NCBI GenBank assembly: GCA_019055375.1
Contig: JAHQIW010005882.1
Span: 1-64,000 of the forward strand
Reading direction: 5' to 3'
Origin: Parelaphostrongylus tenuis
Taxonomy: Eukaryota; Nematoda; Chromadorea; Rhabditida; Metastrongylidae
DNA length: 64,000 bases
Under the pieces are notes generated by a model that saw only the letters and a program-made list of their open reading frames with translations, ran no database searches and was not told the origin of the DNA. A program made the translations under genes and the position numbers. The first letter of the stretch is position 1. Each line of letters begins with the position of its first letter. Of the stretch, positions 1 through 10,329 are shown one piece after another.

Positions 1-1765
1 CGCTGCAGAGACGCGATGAAAGAAACCTTAAAGAGAGAAGAGCAGCAGCTATGGCAGAAGCTGCAGAAGCTGGGAAGAGCATTCGCAAAGCCCAGCGAGG
101 CTTCGCCAACTATAAGGCCAAGATGATTGCACTCCAAAACCCTAACGGACACTTACAGCTTCGAGAAGGGTTATAGCGAAAATTATCCATCAATACTACT
201 CGGATCTCATTGCTAGCCATGTCCTCTTACTGTCATATAAATTGAAAGAGGACGAATGTGTCTTTCCACCGGTAATCCCTTCCGAAATCCGACATGCTAT
301 ATCGTCGGTGAAGAACAGAACAACACCCGGTCCAGACAGGATTGGACCAGAACACCTGAAGAACTTGCCGCCAGTTCTCATCAACACCCTGGCTCGGCTG
401 CTCACTCGCTACCTGTCAGAATGCAAGGTTCCTACTCAATGGAAAACCAGCAAGACCGTATTGTTGTTCAAAAAGGAAGACCTTCACGACATAGGCAATC
501 ATCGCCCAATCTGCTTGCTGTCCGTTGTCAATAAACTCTTTACTCGAGTCATCCTAAACAGGATTGACAGAACACTGGACGAAGGACAGCCATGCGAACA
601 AGCAGGGTTCCGAAAAGGATTTAGTACCATAGATCACATCCACACGGTTACAAGACTCATTGAAGTTTCACGAGAGTACAAGCAACCACTCTGTCTCACT
701 TTCATCGATCTGAAGAAAGCCTCGATTCAGTGGAAAACAGAAGCGGTTATAGAGGCTCTGGATAACCAGGGCGTCTCTACTCGGTACATAATGATCCTTC
801 GTGAGCATTACAAAGAATTCAAGATCAAAATATCTCCATTCTACAGCATTATCACCATTGACATAAGAAGAGGGGTTTGACAAGGCGATACAATTTCGCC
901 AAAACTATTCACTGCCACCCTACAAAACGTCATGCGAACATTAGAATGGGACCAAATGGGAGTGAAAATTGACGGTCGACAATTAAACCATCTTCGCTTT
1001 GCTGACGATATCGTTCTCATAACACCAAACGTCAGCCAAGCGGAACGAATGTTGACCGATTTCGATGACGCCTGTGGAAAATTGGTCTTCAACTAAATCT
1101 AACGAAAACAATGTTCATGAGGAACGGATGGGTTTCTAATGCTCCATTCACGCTTAACGGAACGACAATCTCCGAATGCTCCAGTTACGTCTATCTAGGT
1201 CGTGAAATCATCATGATGAACGACTTAGCTCCAGAGTTGAGCAGGAGGAAACGAGCGGCTTGGGGAACGTTTGAGGGCATCGAAGATGTAGTGAAGAGGA
1301 CAAAGAATATCCGACTCCGTGTCCACCTTTTCGACTCGACAATTATCCCTGCCCTAACGTATGCAGCAGAAACCTGGTCGCTACGTAAGCAGGATGAAAG
1401 ATCACTTGGCGTTATCGAACGAGCAGTCGAAAGGTCGATGCTAGGAGTATCCCGTATCTCGCAAATGAGAGAAAGGATCCGAAGTTCCGATCTACGTCAA
1501 CGATCGAAAATCAAAGACGCCGTCCTACACGCCAGGACATCGAAAATAAGGTGGGCCGGACACGTGATGCACTTCAACGACAACCGATAGGACGAGAGCC
1601 GTTACCGACTGGATTCCTTGGAACGTTAAGCACTCTAAAGGAAGACCACTGACCCGTTGGTCCGATTTCTTCACGAAAGCGATAGAAGAAAGATATGGTG
1701 CTCAACGAATTCCTAGAGCGAGGAGGACCCACTGGGCTACTCTTGCACGCGATACGGAAAAATTG
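1..1765 (+). pseudogene. RTE-clade non-LTR retrotransposon reverse transcriptase, decayed and 5'-truncated by the window edge
   Basis: This is the C-terminal two thirds of an RTE-type ORF (target-primed reverse transcription enzyme). Frames are used in turn: frame 3 from about 44 to 136 (linker, RKAQRGFANYKAKM), frame 2 from 137 to about 1080, frame 1 to 1590 and frame 2 again from 1592 to about 1763. Reverse transcriptase landmarks are PGPDRIGPEHL, NHRPICLLSVVNKLFTRV, AGFRKGFSTIDHI, FIDLKKA and the catalytic FADDIVL box (FADD at 998-1009). The RTE-typical C-terminal parts WAGHVMHFNDNR and RPLTRWSDFFTKA follow. Lesions seen are single-base losses near 137, 1081 and 1590 and an in-frame TGA at 878-880 just before QGDTISPKL. 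The first motif also reads KKASIQ where the family usually has KKAFDS. It is dead. The family call rests on motif order and is well supported. Confidence 0.9.
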
Positions 1766-2250
1766 AAAGAAAGTTCCTTAACACCCTCTGAAAAATCAAA
1801 GTTTATACATAAATTTGATTGGGAAAAGCAGCAATATCTTTGCTCAAAACAAGTCCCATCATTATCCACGGTCTTCTGTCAACGGTTTAAGAGCTTCCGG
1901 ATCTGCTTGAAATCGTCATTTCTTGGGAAGAGAATCAAAAAAGTCCTTGACCTGCCTTTACAACTTAATCAAATGCCTCGAATCGACGTCCACGCAGGAA
2001 ATGTTGCATAGCGGAAAGTGGACCATAATCGGACGACGCAGCAGCCGTACTGTAGGGGGGGGGGGGGGGAGGGGGGTGCGACAAGATCTCAACTCCCTCC
2101 AATTCATCAACCTTTTCCTTAGTTTCTTTGAGGTGCCAGTTTGGCATTGTCTTGCTGAAACGCGCACTTTCGACGAATCATTATCGATCTCGTATCGAAA
2201 TTGAACTCAGTCACGCTGACAGCTATTGGGTGTTGATGATCGAATGAAAT
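1766..2250 (-). pseudogene. mariner transposase remnant (DDE/D catalytic half)
   Basis: Read on the minus strand the segment gives AFQQDNAK, a frame change, then KETKEKVDELEGVEILSHP, a proline run and MQHFLRGRRFEAFD. This is the mariner order QQDNA...H, then HPPYSP, then LRGRRF. The run of about 18 G at 2055-2076 (plus strand) lies where the HPPYSP codons belong and has expanded the prolines. Further stops follow in the C-terminal part (RNDDFKQIRKLLNR then stop). The tail ends at about 1766, directly against the RTE remnant. The same subfamily recurs at 38640-39075. Confidence 0.85.
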
Positions 2251-2324
2251 TCTCCTATTTAACCGTTTCAGGGGTGGTGTGATTTTCATATGTACCCTTC
2301 GATGTAGAGTGATGTGCAAAACTT

Positions 2325-2545
2325 TCTCGTCAGGCAGGACTCAAACCTAAATCTCACTCTAATCGGCACCGACTACCCAGGAAAGGCCATTGACGGTTGG
2401 CGGCCGACAGATAGATGCGTTGTAGCGTAGAAAAATGGGTGGGCAAAATGGGCGTCAGTAGTGCAACAGGTTAGAGACACGAGCTCCCGGATAGAGTGAG
2501 ATGTGGGTCCGAGTCCCGGCTGACGGGTAAGTTTTACACATCACT
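2325..2545. repeat. S2 tRNA-like foldback repeat
   Basis: Two tRNA-like heads face each other. The right one (about 2450-2525) has A-box-like TAGTGCAACAGGTTAGAGA and B-box-like GGGTCCGAGTCCCGG. The left end carries the complement of GTTTTACACATCACTCTA, so the ends pair as a stem. The core shares GACGGTTGGC and GCGTTGTAGCG with the copy at 5600-5815. It looks like a tRNA-derived SINE inserted as an inverted pair. Confidence 0.6.
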
Positions 2546-4245
2546 CTACATCAAAAGGTATACTTGAAAACTCATACCACCGCTACAAGCTGTTGAATAA
2601 AAGAATGACGGCCAAAGAACGAAAACACCATAATACTACAGAATAGCTTTGGGAGTAGACAGTATAAACAATTCAAGGCAAGGACTTACGTTTTTGATTT
2701 GAATGGTAATAGGACAGTCATAATCTGAAAGTTTGGCAGATAAATATTGGAAACGTAGAAAATAAACATTGATGATCAAAAAAATATGCATGGAAAACAA
2801 GCGACTAGTCGTGAAGGAAACATGCATATATCTGAATCAACTGAGCCGAATTGAACTACAACAATATAGGAAACATGATAAACGTGCAGTTGCTAGATAT
2901 AAGGGCAGTAAGAACAGCAAATATAGCTGCCAAATAGCGGATTTTATTAATTTCATTACCCCCCCCCCCTTACTTCCCCACGCCACCCCTACTCCCCTCT
3001 CGTCCAACGACTGGAGAATGAGAGAAGAATTGTGAATTAATGGAAAAAGTACCCCACAAACCATGTGAACAATCGATAATTTGCATTGTCCATCGAATAG
3101 AATATTCAGTTCCAATTAGTAATCTTTCATTATTTCATCTGAGAAAAAAACATTGATGTTGCTAGCAACATGGTTAATCACTAACAGCCTTAAACGTACT
3201 ACATAGCATAAACATATAACAAAAAAAATTTGAGCACAGTCAGATCTTAAGAAAATACCAGGTCAAAAAACGCCAAACTCTCTTAGCCGAGAGAAAAAGC
3301 TACTGCGCAGTACTGAGATGGTTGGCTTGGTTGGAGACGTCGCAACGCGGCAATCGCATGCGGCGGTATGGACGAGATAAGGCTTTTTGGCAACATGCCA
3401 GGCAAGTCAACGAGCCCGATTCAAGCTGGTGATAAGTCAATTTAATCGGCGCCGCAGTCGCAGTCACTTGTTGCTGTGGCCGAGACTAGCAGCTCATCTA
3501 ATGGCGTGCCAGCCTCTTAACACTCCCCGTCCCCACTACATAATAGCACTAAAAAAGCTTCAATAGCCAAATATTACATATTATTCACTATAATAAATAA
3601 GGTGAGTTTTCGATAACTTCCTACTCAAGGTGTTCATGGAACTTATTGGTTTTTTCGTTCTTTTTTACTTTGAGTTTTGTTTTTCACAGTCTTTTTCCCA
3701 GTTAATCATATAGCGGCAAGCCCCTTGTCACCTGTCACGACACAAATAAGAAAAAATATGGGAAGCAGTTTTGAGGTTGGCGTTTACAAATTTTCGGCCT
3801 TGGTTCTTGTTGGTCATTTTTCATGTGTTTGAGTTTTATTTCTTTCCATCATTTAAAGCAGCTTTATGCAGTTATTCCGATATTTAACATTTATACATTT
3901 ATTCAACCCCTTGACAACCACATCTACCGTTTTCGGTACATATCGTGCGCGGAGTTCGCGGCGAGCCGGCGGCTGGTCCGTTTCAACGCGCTTCTATGGA
4001 ATAGGAACTTATTTGTTGATTTGAGTTTCTGAGAGCACATTATCATCATCAGTTGATGCGATGTCACAGACGAGACTTATCAAAGAGGTTTTTGATAACC
4101 TCAGCTTTTTAAAAGAAAAAATACATCCAATTGTTACAAATCATTTGCTTTTTTATTTTCGATCTACGATGTTCTACGTTGTGAGACGTGATCTTTTTGG
4201 CTGCTAAAGGTTTATATGAATATTTTTTATTCGGCCAACGTTTCG
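2546..4245. other. No gene recognised; C tract and two GC-rich islands
   Basis: This AT-rich stretch holds a C tract near 2961-2970 and a CG-rich island at about 3290-3540. A second sharply bounded CG-rich island lies at about 3940-3990 (contains GGCGAGCCGGCGGCTGG). A strong 5' splice-site match, AAG|GTGAGTTTTC, lies at 3600. No open frame here is convincing. The islands could be untranslated exons or regulatory DNA of the plus-strand exon cluster that follows, which is inference only. Confidence 0.4.
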
Positions 4246-4648
4246 ATGTCTTCATCTTCTTCGGCCGATGAGTCGCCTATTGTACGCAGTTTTTGTCCTC
4301 GTTTGAGGTCTTCGTCTTCGTTGTCGTTCAAATCGGATCGTTTTCCATATAGCACCGTCTCAAATGACGTATGTCATCGTTGTCATTAGTCTCAATTCAC
4401 AAAGAAATTAGTGGTAAATCGAAAAATGGACTTCCATTTCAATATGATAATGGATATATGATAACATAATCACAACGCCGTCAGAGTAACGGTAAAACAA
4501 AAATTCTTGTGGAAGCCGAAGAGTTCTAGTAAGTTTTCGTGACTAAATTCATACTCTTAATATTGGTTAGTTTTCTCAGTACTCTTCATCAAAGGCCTCA
4601 ACGTCTTCAAACTTCCTTGTGTTTGAGCCTTTAGGACCCGATCGTTGA
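4246..4648 (+). CDS. Candidate two-exon serine-rich coding segment
   Basis: Exon one runs from ATG 4246 to 4368 (41 codons, MSSSSSADESPIVRSF at the start) and ends at a good donor, GAC|GTATGT. A strong acceptor, TTTTCTCAG at 4579, opens a second segment in the same phase (phase 0): YSSSKASTSSNFLVFEPLGP, then TGA at 4646-4648. Joined they give 63 residues, serine-rich and probably disordered. The frame is also open upstream of 4246 to 4192, so an earlier start at 4216 is possible. The final TGA may be intronic if a later donor is used. The product is not recognised. Matching splice phase and codon-like composition are the only support. Confidence 0.4.
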
Positions 4649-4891
4649 ACACTACCATTGAACAGCATGGATCTTAGCGGTAGCGATAAATAAATCCGGC
4701 GTCACTACTAAGATCAATAGGGAAGCTTATATTCCGCATATTCTAAACTGGGCGCTATAATGTTGTGTGTCGTCACATTAGAATAACTAGGGGTTGTGGC
4801 TGTGGAAGCCACAGGGTTAAAAGAAAGTGGCTTCGCAAATCACCAGTGTATTTAATTTTATGGTTGATGTGATAGTTTATCGTTTGCCTTA

Positions 4892-5266
4892 ATGTTTGAT
4901 GCATGGAACATCGCAGCCACACCTACAAAAACTATAAGTCTTATGTGTCGTTTTGATTACATACGTTCAATCAAGAGCGAATGTCGCGCGGTAACTAGAG
5001 GTGTCCTGTCTCGCACACAGAATCGTTTTTTCGATGTTGCGCTTATGGGTCACCAAGCCATTCATCCGCCCGCGATCGGGAGATGGATTCAGTTAGTGAG
5101 CACAACTCTGTCTGTGCTGTACTCGTGTTACATATCTATTCCTGATGTTTTCATCATTCTCTATTTTTGTTCCACTGGAAAAGTGTCTAAATTTGATTCT
5201 CTTGGTATCCGAGATTTTTCTTTTTTTCAGCTAACATCCAGTGACTCTTATGGAACACGAAATTGA
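4892..5266 (+). CDS. Candidate coding segment, unknown product
   Basis: An open frame of 124 codons. Inside it a donor, TTA|GTGAGC at 5095, and a very strong acceptor, TTTTTTTCAG at 5230, define a 135-bp stretch that could be removed in phase. That would leave 68 + 11 codons ending LTSSDSYGTRN and TGA at 5264-5266. The segment up to 5095 (for example NRFFDVALMGHQAIHPPAIG) is more protein-like than the stretch between the splice sites. It probably belongs with the neighbouring plus-strand exons at 4246-4648 and 5888-7975, but the joins are not fixed. No domain is recognised. Confidence 0.4.
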   Translation: MFDAWNIAATPTKTISLMCRFDYIRSIKSECRAVTRGVLSRTQNRFFDVALMGHQAIHPPAIGRWIQLVSTTLSVLYSCYISIPDVFIILYFCSTGKVSKFDSLGIRDFSFFQLTSSDSYGTRN

Positions 5267-5599
5267 GTGATGATCACAGGAAACAAAAAGTGGCACGCAC
5301 GAAACGCAGGTGAATGTTTTAATTACTTGGCGGCCGGTGAGGGTAATTTTGATCCTCAAATTGTTAGGTCTTTTTTCGCTGATCAATTTCTAATATCTGG
5401 AATTTGAGTAATTATTCGAAAGCCTCACTCTCGGTGATTTGCTCATTCTCAAAAAATCGCCTTTGTAGCACACTCTAGCACCATAAATAAGATTATCATT
5501 TACACACAATTTCGCTCAATTGCTTAGCTGAAGTCTGCGAATCGATTTTCATTGGGCTTTACTAAGTTTATTCGACAGCCCAAATTTGTCTGTCAACAC

Positions 5600-5815
5600 A
5601 AGTGGGTTCAATGCCGATAGCTGCTGCCCCGCCAGACCGTCAACGGTTGGCTGTTGGCAGACAGCGCGTTATAGCGCAAATAAGAGTGCTGCGCAAAAAC
5701 GAAGCGTCGGTAGTGCAATGGTTAGCATACGCTCCCGGAAAGAGTGAGATCTGGGTTCGAATCCCGGCTGACGCAAACGTTTTTGCACAGCACTCCACAT
5801 ATCGGGTATACTATA
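5600..5815 (+). repeat. S2 tRNA-derived SINE copy
   Basis: It has a leader with CAACGGTTGGC and GCGCGTTATAGCGC, then an intact tRNA-like head (5704-5774), then a tail GTTTTTGCACAGCACTCCAC. Short complementary ends are shared with the copies near 2.4, 24.5, 37.3, 42.3 and 60.6 kb. Confidence 0.6.
5704..5774 (+). repeat. tRNA-like cloverleaf (SINE head), anticodon position GGA
   Basis: The 71 nt fold into a full class-I cloverleaf by eye. The acceptor is GCGTCGG with CTGACGC (7 pairs, one G-T). The D stem is GTGC with GCAT. The anticodon stem is CGCTC with GAGTG and loop CCGGAAA. The T stem is CTGGG with CCCGG and loop TTCGAAT. The internal promoter boxes are therefore intact. GGA would decode serine, but a real tRNA-Ser has a long variable arm, and here position 33 is C instead of U and the variable loop is 4 nt. 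It sits inside a repeat with other copies, so it is best called a SINE head, not a working tRNA gene. Confidence 0.55.
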
Positions 5816-5887
5816 TGTTTTTCTAGCCGTCTGCTGCAACTGGATCATTGTTACAGATATCACTTGAAGATATCACTCGTTTTTCAG

Positions 5888-7975
5888 ATATCATATAATG
5901 GTACTGTGCACCCTGAGTGCTTTATAGGTGATTACCATTTCGAGACACCGCACTAAGAGAAGGTGAGTTTTCTCCGGCTTACAGCAATTTGAACTCCATC
6001 GGTCATTGAATCAACTTTTGGTAATCAAAAAACTCAGCGCACTTAAGGAAGCATGTTATGAGTTTGGGACACCTCACGGACGTGAATCGTGGCAACCAAA
6101 CTTCAGCGTTATATCGGCAGCATAACGGCATAATGCTCATTTCGTTGTGGATGCCGAGCATATGTGTATAGCTTTTATTGTAAAATGTTTCCTTTACAAT
6201 TTGCAGTAGCTCATGGATTGGGCCTTGTTGAGCAAATTAATTTTAAGGCTTTGATCCTAAGAGTACTACTGTGGTTGCCACAGACGTAATGAGGAATCAG
6301 CTACGAATTCTACATGCAGGAGCTAAATACCACTAAAAGTGAGTCAGTTGCTTGTCAGTTAATAAACTGGTAATCACCAAAGCAGATCACCCAAATTCCT
6401 TTTCGCATCCGTTCATTAGGTCGAATTCTAGTGAAGTTTCCATTCGCTTCTGTACTGATCGAGAACTACGTAGGGCATGATTCAGTGCATATTTTCCGTT
6501 TTCAGAGAAATCACAATCTTCTACACATTAGTATACAGCACAGATTTGTTTCTGAGATAGTTTCAGTACAGAAGGTAAATTTCTTGGCTCACGAAGTTTA
6601 CATCAGTGATGGTGGTTGTTTCTTCTACAGCAGTGTCTTATCGACGCGACCCTAAGTTGTTGTTTTTTCCGATATTTTTTTTTTTGAAAGTCAATCTATT
6701 TAAGGGCATGCAAAATCGACCGCATATCAGTCATTGTGGACTACAATGACACGCCGATAGATGAAGTGCAGTCCCTCATACCAGCTCTGACATTTCATCA
6801 TCAGGTTTGGAAAAGTAACTTTATCGCTTTAATTTTAGAATTAGAACTAAGAGTTTTTCAGATCTTAGTCATTATTCTTTTCTTCAATCTTTAATAGTCT
6901 AGCTCTGTAATTATGGTTTGATAAATTAGGTTGAAGAGTTTCCAGATTTCCGTTTCTGCCATTTGACTACTCGAACCTGTTTATCAAGCTGATGAATGGG
7001 CAAGCGAGGGAAGAATATCTGGAATGCATATAGGTATGGTTTGGATTCTTGCATTTTATGTTCCTTTCTTACTAATTTTTCATTGTTTTATAAGTATTTC
7101 CGAAAGGATTATCGCCTTGTTTCCTATATAATCCGTTTAAAACTAGAGGTTCTACGTTTGTTAGATCGTAAATTGATTCTCTCCTATCTTTTTTAGAACT
7201 TTATTCGATCCGTCATCACAATGTATATCTTTTTTCCACTGTGCGGACCCCAGTACTTCTAGCATTCAAAACCGTTTATCGTCTTGTAGGACGTTGTTGT
7301 TGACTGCCCGAGAGAAGTTGGAGTGGAGCTCGGCTCCACGCGCGCCGTAACCAACACCACAACCACTCGACCACGGAGCCCCCTTCCCAATCTTCAGCAG
7401 ATAGAAGGGTAATTTCACATTAATGTCTTCATCAAAACATATATTTCCTCTAGTTTCCAGTTAACAAGGTGCGTCATGAGTAGAGCTCGGAGCATGGAAT
7501 AATAGTTCGCGTTAATTCACCTTCTGACAGGAGGGCTAAAATGGCCGAATGGTTAAAGATACACGTAGTTTTTCCGCAATCACTTGAAAGCGCTCTGGTC
7601 TTACTAAGATTGCAAAAAAAGAAAATCATGCGCACCATACGAAACGAGCTCTCTCGTGCGCATACGAAGCTTTACAAGCTCGTGAATGTGTTGGAGAAAT
7701 GTTTTCCTTACCCACGTCTTAGTTCTTTCCTTTAGTTTATATGCTCTTTAGTTAAAGTTACAAATCTGTGTGAGGAGTTCAAATAAGTTTTCTTGATTTA
7801 CTGCTGCATTTTAGCATTCGGATGTGTCAAAATAGAAGATGTTTTGATAGGAATCGAAACCTCTTACAGTCGACATGCAGGATACTCCACAGCGTTGTAT
7901 CATTGTCGACAACATGGTAACGCAAGACTTGCCTGTTGGAACATCAAATTACAAGGTCGTCGAATGAACGTATAA
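5888..7975 (+). CDS. Candidate split gene: cluster of phase-compatible exon-like segments
   Basis: Best chain: 6506-6574 (acceptor GTTTTCAG, 23 codons, phase 0/0), 6691-6804 (38 codons, ending SLIPALTFHHQ, phase 0/0), 7290-7408 (DVVVDCPREVGVELG..., phase 0 in, 2 out), 7870-7975 (phase 2 in, stop TAA 7973-7975). A rival last exon after 6804 is 6862-6894 behind TTTTTCAG with a 57-bp intron. Upstream exon-like pieces are 5888-5962 (SYNGTVHPECFIGDYHFETP, strong acceptor and GTGAGT donor but a stop at 5954), about 6050-6125 (EACYEFGTPHGRESWQPN) and 6207-6285 (AHGLGLVEQINFKALILR, phase 1 in, 2 out). A further piece, PFLPFDYSNLFIKLMNGQ at about 6977-7060, ends in TAG. No known family is recognised. 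It may be a real gene with missing joins or a decaying one. Confidence 0.4.
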
Positions 7976-8540
7976 CGCATTCTCACCACGTTTCATATTG
8001 TTTTCATTGAGTTCATATGCTTTGTATCATCTTGTGTGGTTTTCCATATCATTTTATCTTACTTTTATTATTAAAAGAGATTTATCCCAAGGTTAAGAAA
8101 ATGAATGTTTGTTTCTTCGTGCATCTTATGGTTTCTGTTGATTCACGGCTTACCAAACTATTGTATTTTGAAAAGCACTTTTGTTCATAGTAACGGAGCT
8201 TACGTATTTATGTAAAGGATTCTGTTTGTAATATCAAACTGCCATTCACTTCGTAACGAGTAAGAGACTAGTCCCTAGAGGGTGTCAATTTTTTCTCATC
8301 AAAGGACCTATTGAAATTAAATTTCGGGTAGAAAACCTTTGAGAAGGTGCTTCGAGTAGTATTTTCTCGCAGTGCCGCTACACCTATGGCTGTGTTGATT
8401 TGTATATCGTAAACTTTATAAGAGGGATCTGCTTTGTCTATTCTCTAAGTTACGACGAATAAATGCATTATTCAAAATGCTATTCATTGACAACGAGATA
8501 CAGTATTTGATTTGTGACTATAATACATTTCCTGTGGACG
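7976..8540. other. No feature recognised
   Basis: AT-rich sequence downstream of the plus-strand exon cluster. No repeat family or open frame could be supported. Confidence 0.4.
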
Positions 8541-8549
8541 GCTCGAACG

Positions 8550-8700
8550 CTACTGATCGTCTAGACTGTTCCCTCCAGCGCTGAACTTCGCGAACCACTT
8601 CCTAGCTATACTTTCGGCAACTGTACCATCGCCCCAGCTCCATGAAACCCCGAAGCGTATCCTGTCTTGATACTGGATTTTTCGATAAATTCTTTCGCAT
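8550..8700 (-). pseudogene. mariner transposase N-terminal HTH fragment
   Basis: The minus strand gives WSWGDGTVAESIARKWFAKF followed by SAGGNSLDDQ. This is the second half of the Mos1-type paired-like helix-turn-helix (W-G-x-x-T-V-A-E-R...RKWFxKFxxG). The same segment recurs at 9885-10060, 27350, 42780, 44940 and 55800. It is only a fragment. The neighbouring catalytic fragment (8765-9110) lies 5' to it on the same strand, so the order is permuted and the two are not one element. Confidence 0.75.
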
Positions 8701-8764
8701 TTCGACACTACTGTCGATTCAACTACAATTAAAAAAGATGAATTAATTAACAGTAAACACCACC

Positions 8765-9110
8765 ATGATTTATGAAACTCAACTATTTGCTGAACAAAGA
8801 TTCTTCCCAATAAAAATGAGTCTAGCTATCACAGAAGTCAGAGAGGTCACCTGTGAGATGTTTGCACTCTTTGAATTTTCTCCCTCGCAGACGCTGCTTC
8901 AAAGCGCGAAAGAAATGACGGTCCAGTGGAGCAGTATCAGGGCTACACGGTGGATGTGGCACTGTGGTTCAACCCAGTTTGCCAAAATTTGGCGAGTTGA
9001 CTTTGCAATATCAGGTTCGGTTAGCGGATCTCATTTAGATGGCGAGCGATGGTGCCAGGACCGTATGCAAAAGTTTGCCCAAACCACTGCAACATTCCTC
9101 AACGTATAAT
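8765..9110 (-). pseudogene. mariner transposase catalytic-domain fragment
   Basis: On the minus strand FGKLG, a stop, then TTVPHPPCSPDTAPLDRHFF and RALKQRLRGRKFKECKHL match the mariner HPPYSPDLAP-DYH-FR-L block that carries the last catalytic aspartate. Here the D-Y pair reads LDR. An in-frame TGA replaces the W of LGW. A related fragment at 24830-25120 shares the same block. Confidence 0.8.
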
Positions 9111-9648
9111 AGCTTTAACAGTAACCCAATCTTAAGAAAACATCCGAATTGAACAATAGGATAACAAAAAAAAAAATCATGGGACACCCCAATACCGAAG
9201 TAATCACATCATCAAATTTGTCTGAAACAGGCAGACACTTGATTCTCGAAAAAAGTTGTTACGGGATAGTCACGTTATGCAGAGACCAACCAAAATAACA
9301 ATATTTTAAATTCCATTTACAAAACAAAAGGCACGATAAATGTCACAAAACCAAACTGCCTCCATATTCACGATTTGTGAAGCAGCTCAGAAGCTTGGTT
9401 TACCTCTATGGGTGGGAAATGTCAAATTTTTTCTTAGCATGCCAAAGGATACTCCACCGATACTCAGTTTTTTTATTAAATGCAAAAACCCGTATTTTTC
9501 TGTGAAAATTCTTAGCTTCGCTTTGACTGAAGATTAAGCCGACCTTGATCGTAATTTATGACCTTTTTTCTATTTAATTTGAGAATGCAAACATAGCTAT
9601 TTGAGAATAAACATTTGAAAGCTTCTCTAAGCGACTTTCCTTGCATTT
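9111..9648. other. No gene recognised
   Basis: A 65-codon open frame at 9340-9537 starts MSQNQTASIFTICEAAQKLG but has no domain and no splice support. The rest is AT-rich. Confidence 0.3.
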
Positions 9649-9846
9649 TCATTTATTGCATATGTTTGCAAGACAATGAGAGCACCTAATACTTCCAGAA
9701 GCGCCGAAAAATAAAAACACATGCAGTGCACGTCTCATTTCCTCAAAAAAGATTTGAGGATTTCTAATCTCATCACCGACAAGGAGTTTCTCAAAACAGA
9801 AAAGACATTGAAGCTTGGCCCCAATACATAAGATCTTACGTGACAA
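9649..9846 (-). CDS. Candidate cysteine-pair coding segment
   Basis: A 65-codon frame on the minus strand. It has a CLFC pair near the start and CSHCLANIC near the end, with EEMRRALHVFLFFGASG between. The spacing C-x2-C...C-x2-C-x4-C suggests a zinc-binding module but fits no family I can name. The stop TGA overlaps an AATAAA (GCAATAAATGA), a typical nematode 3' end. Upstream exons were not found. It may be the last exon of a minus-strand gene or chance. Confidence 0.3.
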   Translation of the reverse strand: MSRKILCIGAKLQCLFCFEKLLVGDEIRNPQIFFEEMRRALHVFLFFGASGSIRCSHCLANICNK

Positions 9847-9884
9847 ACACTGAACGTCGGATCAAAAGATTCATTTCAGGAGAA

Positions 9885-10060
9885 CATGAATGCTCTCTTT
9901 CTCTCGCTTCAGACTGTTCCTTCCAGCATACAACTTCGAGGACCACTTTCTAGCCGCCCTTTCGGCAACCTTATCATCGTCCCAAACTCCTTTACTCTTG
10001 CGCTCCGTTTCATTATCGGCCTCTCTCACGAGCCATTCGTGCGTGAGTAGCAAGCAAAAT
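9885..10060 (-). pseudogene. mariner HTH fragment
   Basis: Minus-strand reading LLTHEWLVREADNETERKSK then GVWDDDKVAERAARKWSSKL is the mariner N-terminal helix-turn-helix. An imperfect flanking copy suggests the same foldback family as 44940-45640. No catalytic part is attached. Confidence 0.75.
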
Positions 10061-10329
10061 TGTTCTCACAACACCTCCATCTCTAAACAAGTTTAGGCAA
10101 GTCATATGATAAACTGCTTGAGAAAAATGCACAGTTAAACGAATCCAAAAGCATACAAAATTTTATTCATTATTGTTTAATAGATTTATTGTTTAATGCA
10201 CCACTGCCGAAGCTATGGATGACCTAATAGTTTGTGTTTTCCACTCCATCGGCCATTTTTTATAGACTCCGCTTAAAACGATAATGCTGCAATCAAAATA
10301 TGACATGTTCTGAGATCACCACAACGTCA

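Noticed and set aside
2119..2319. 66-codon minus frame ending AFQQDNAKLAPQRN
   Set aside because: Only the last dozen codons are transposase; the rest is chance. It is covered by the mariner remnant entry.
7541..7735. ATGGCCGAATGGTTAAAG, like a tRNA-Ser/Leu A box
   Set aside because: No B box or acceptor pairing was found downstream; the 64-codon frame starting there has no support either.
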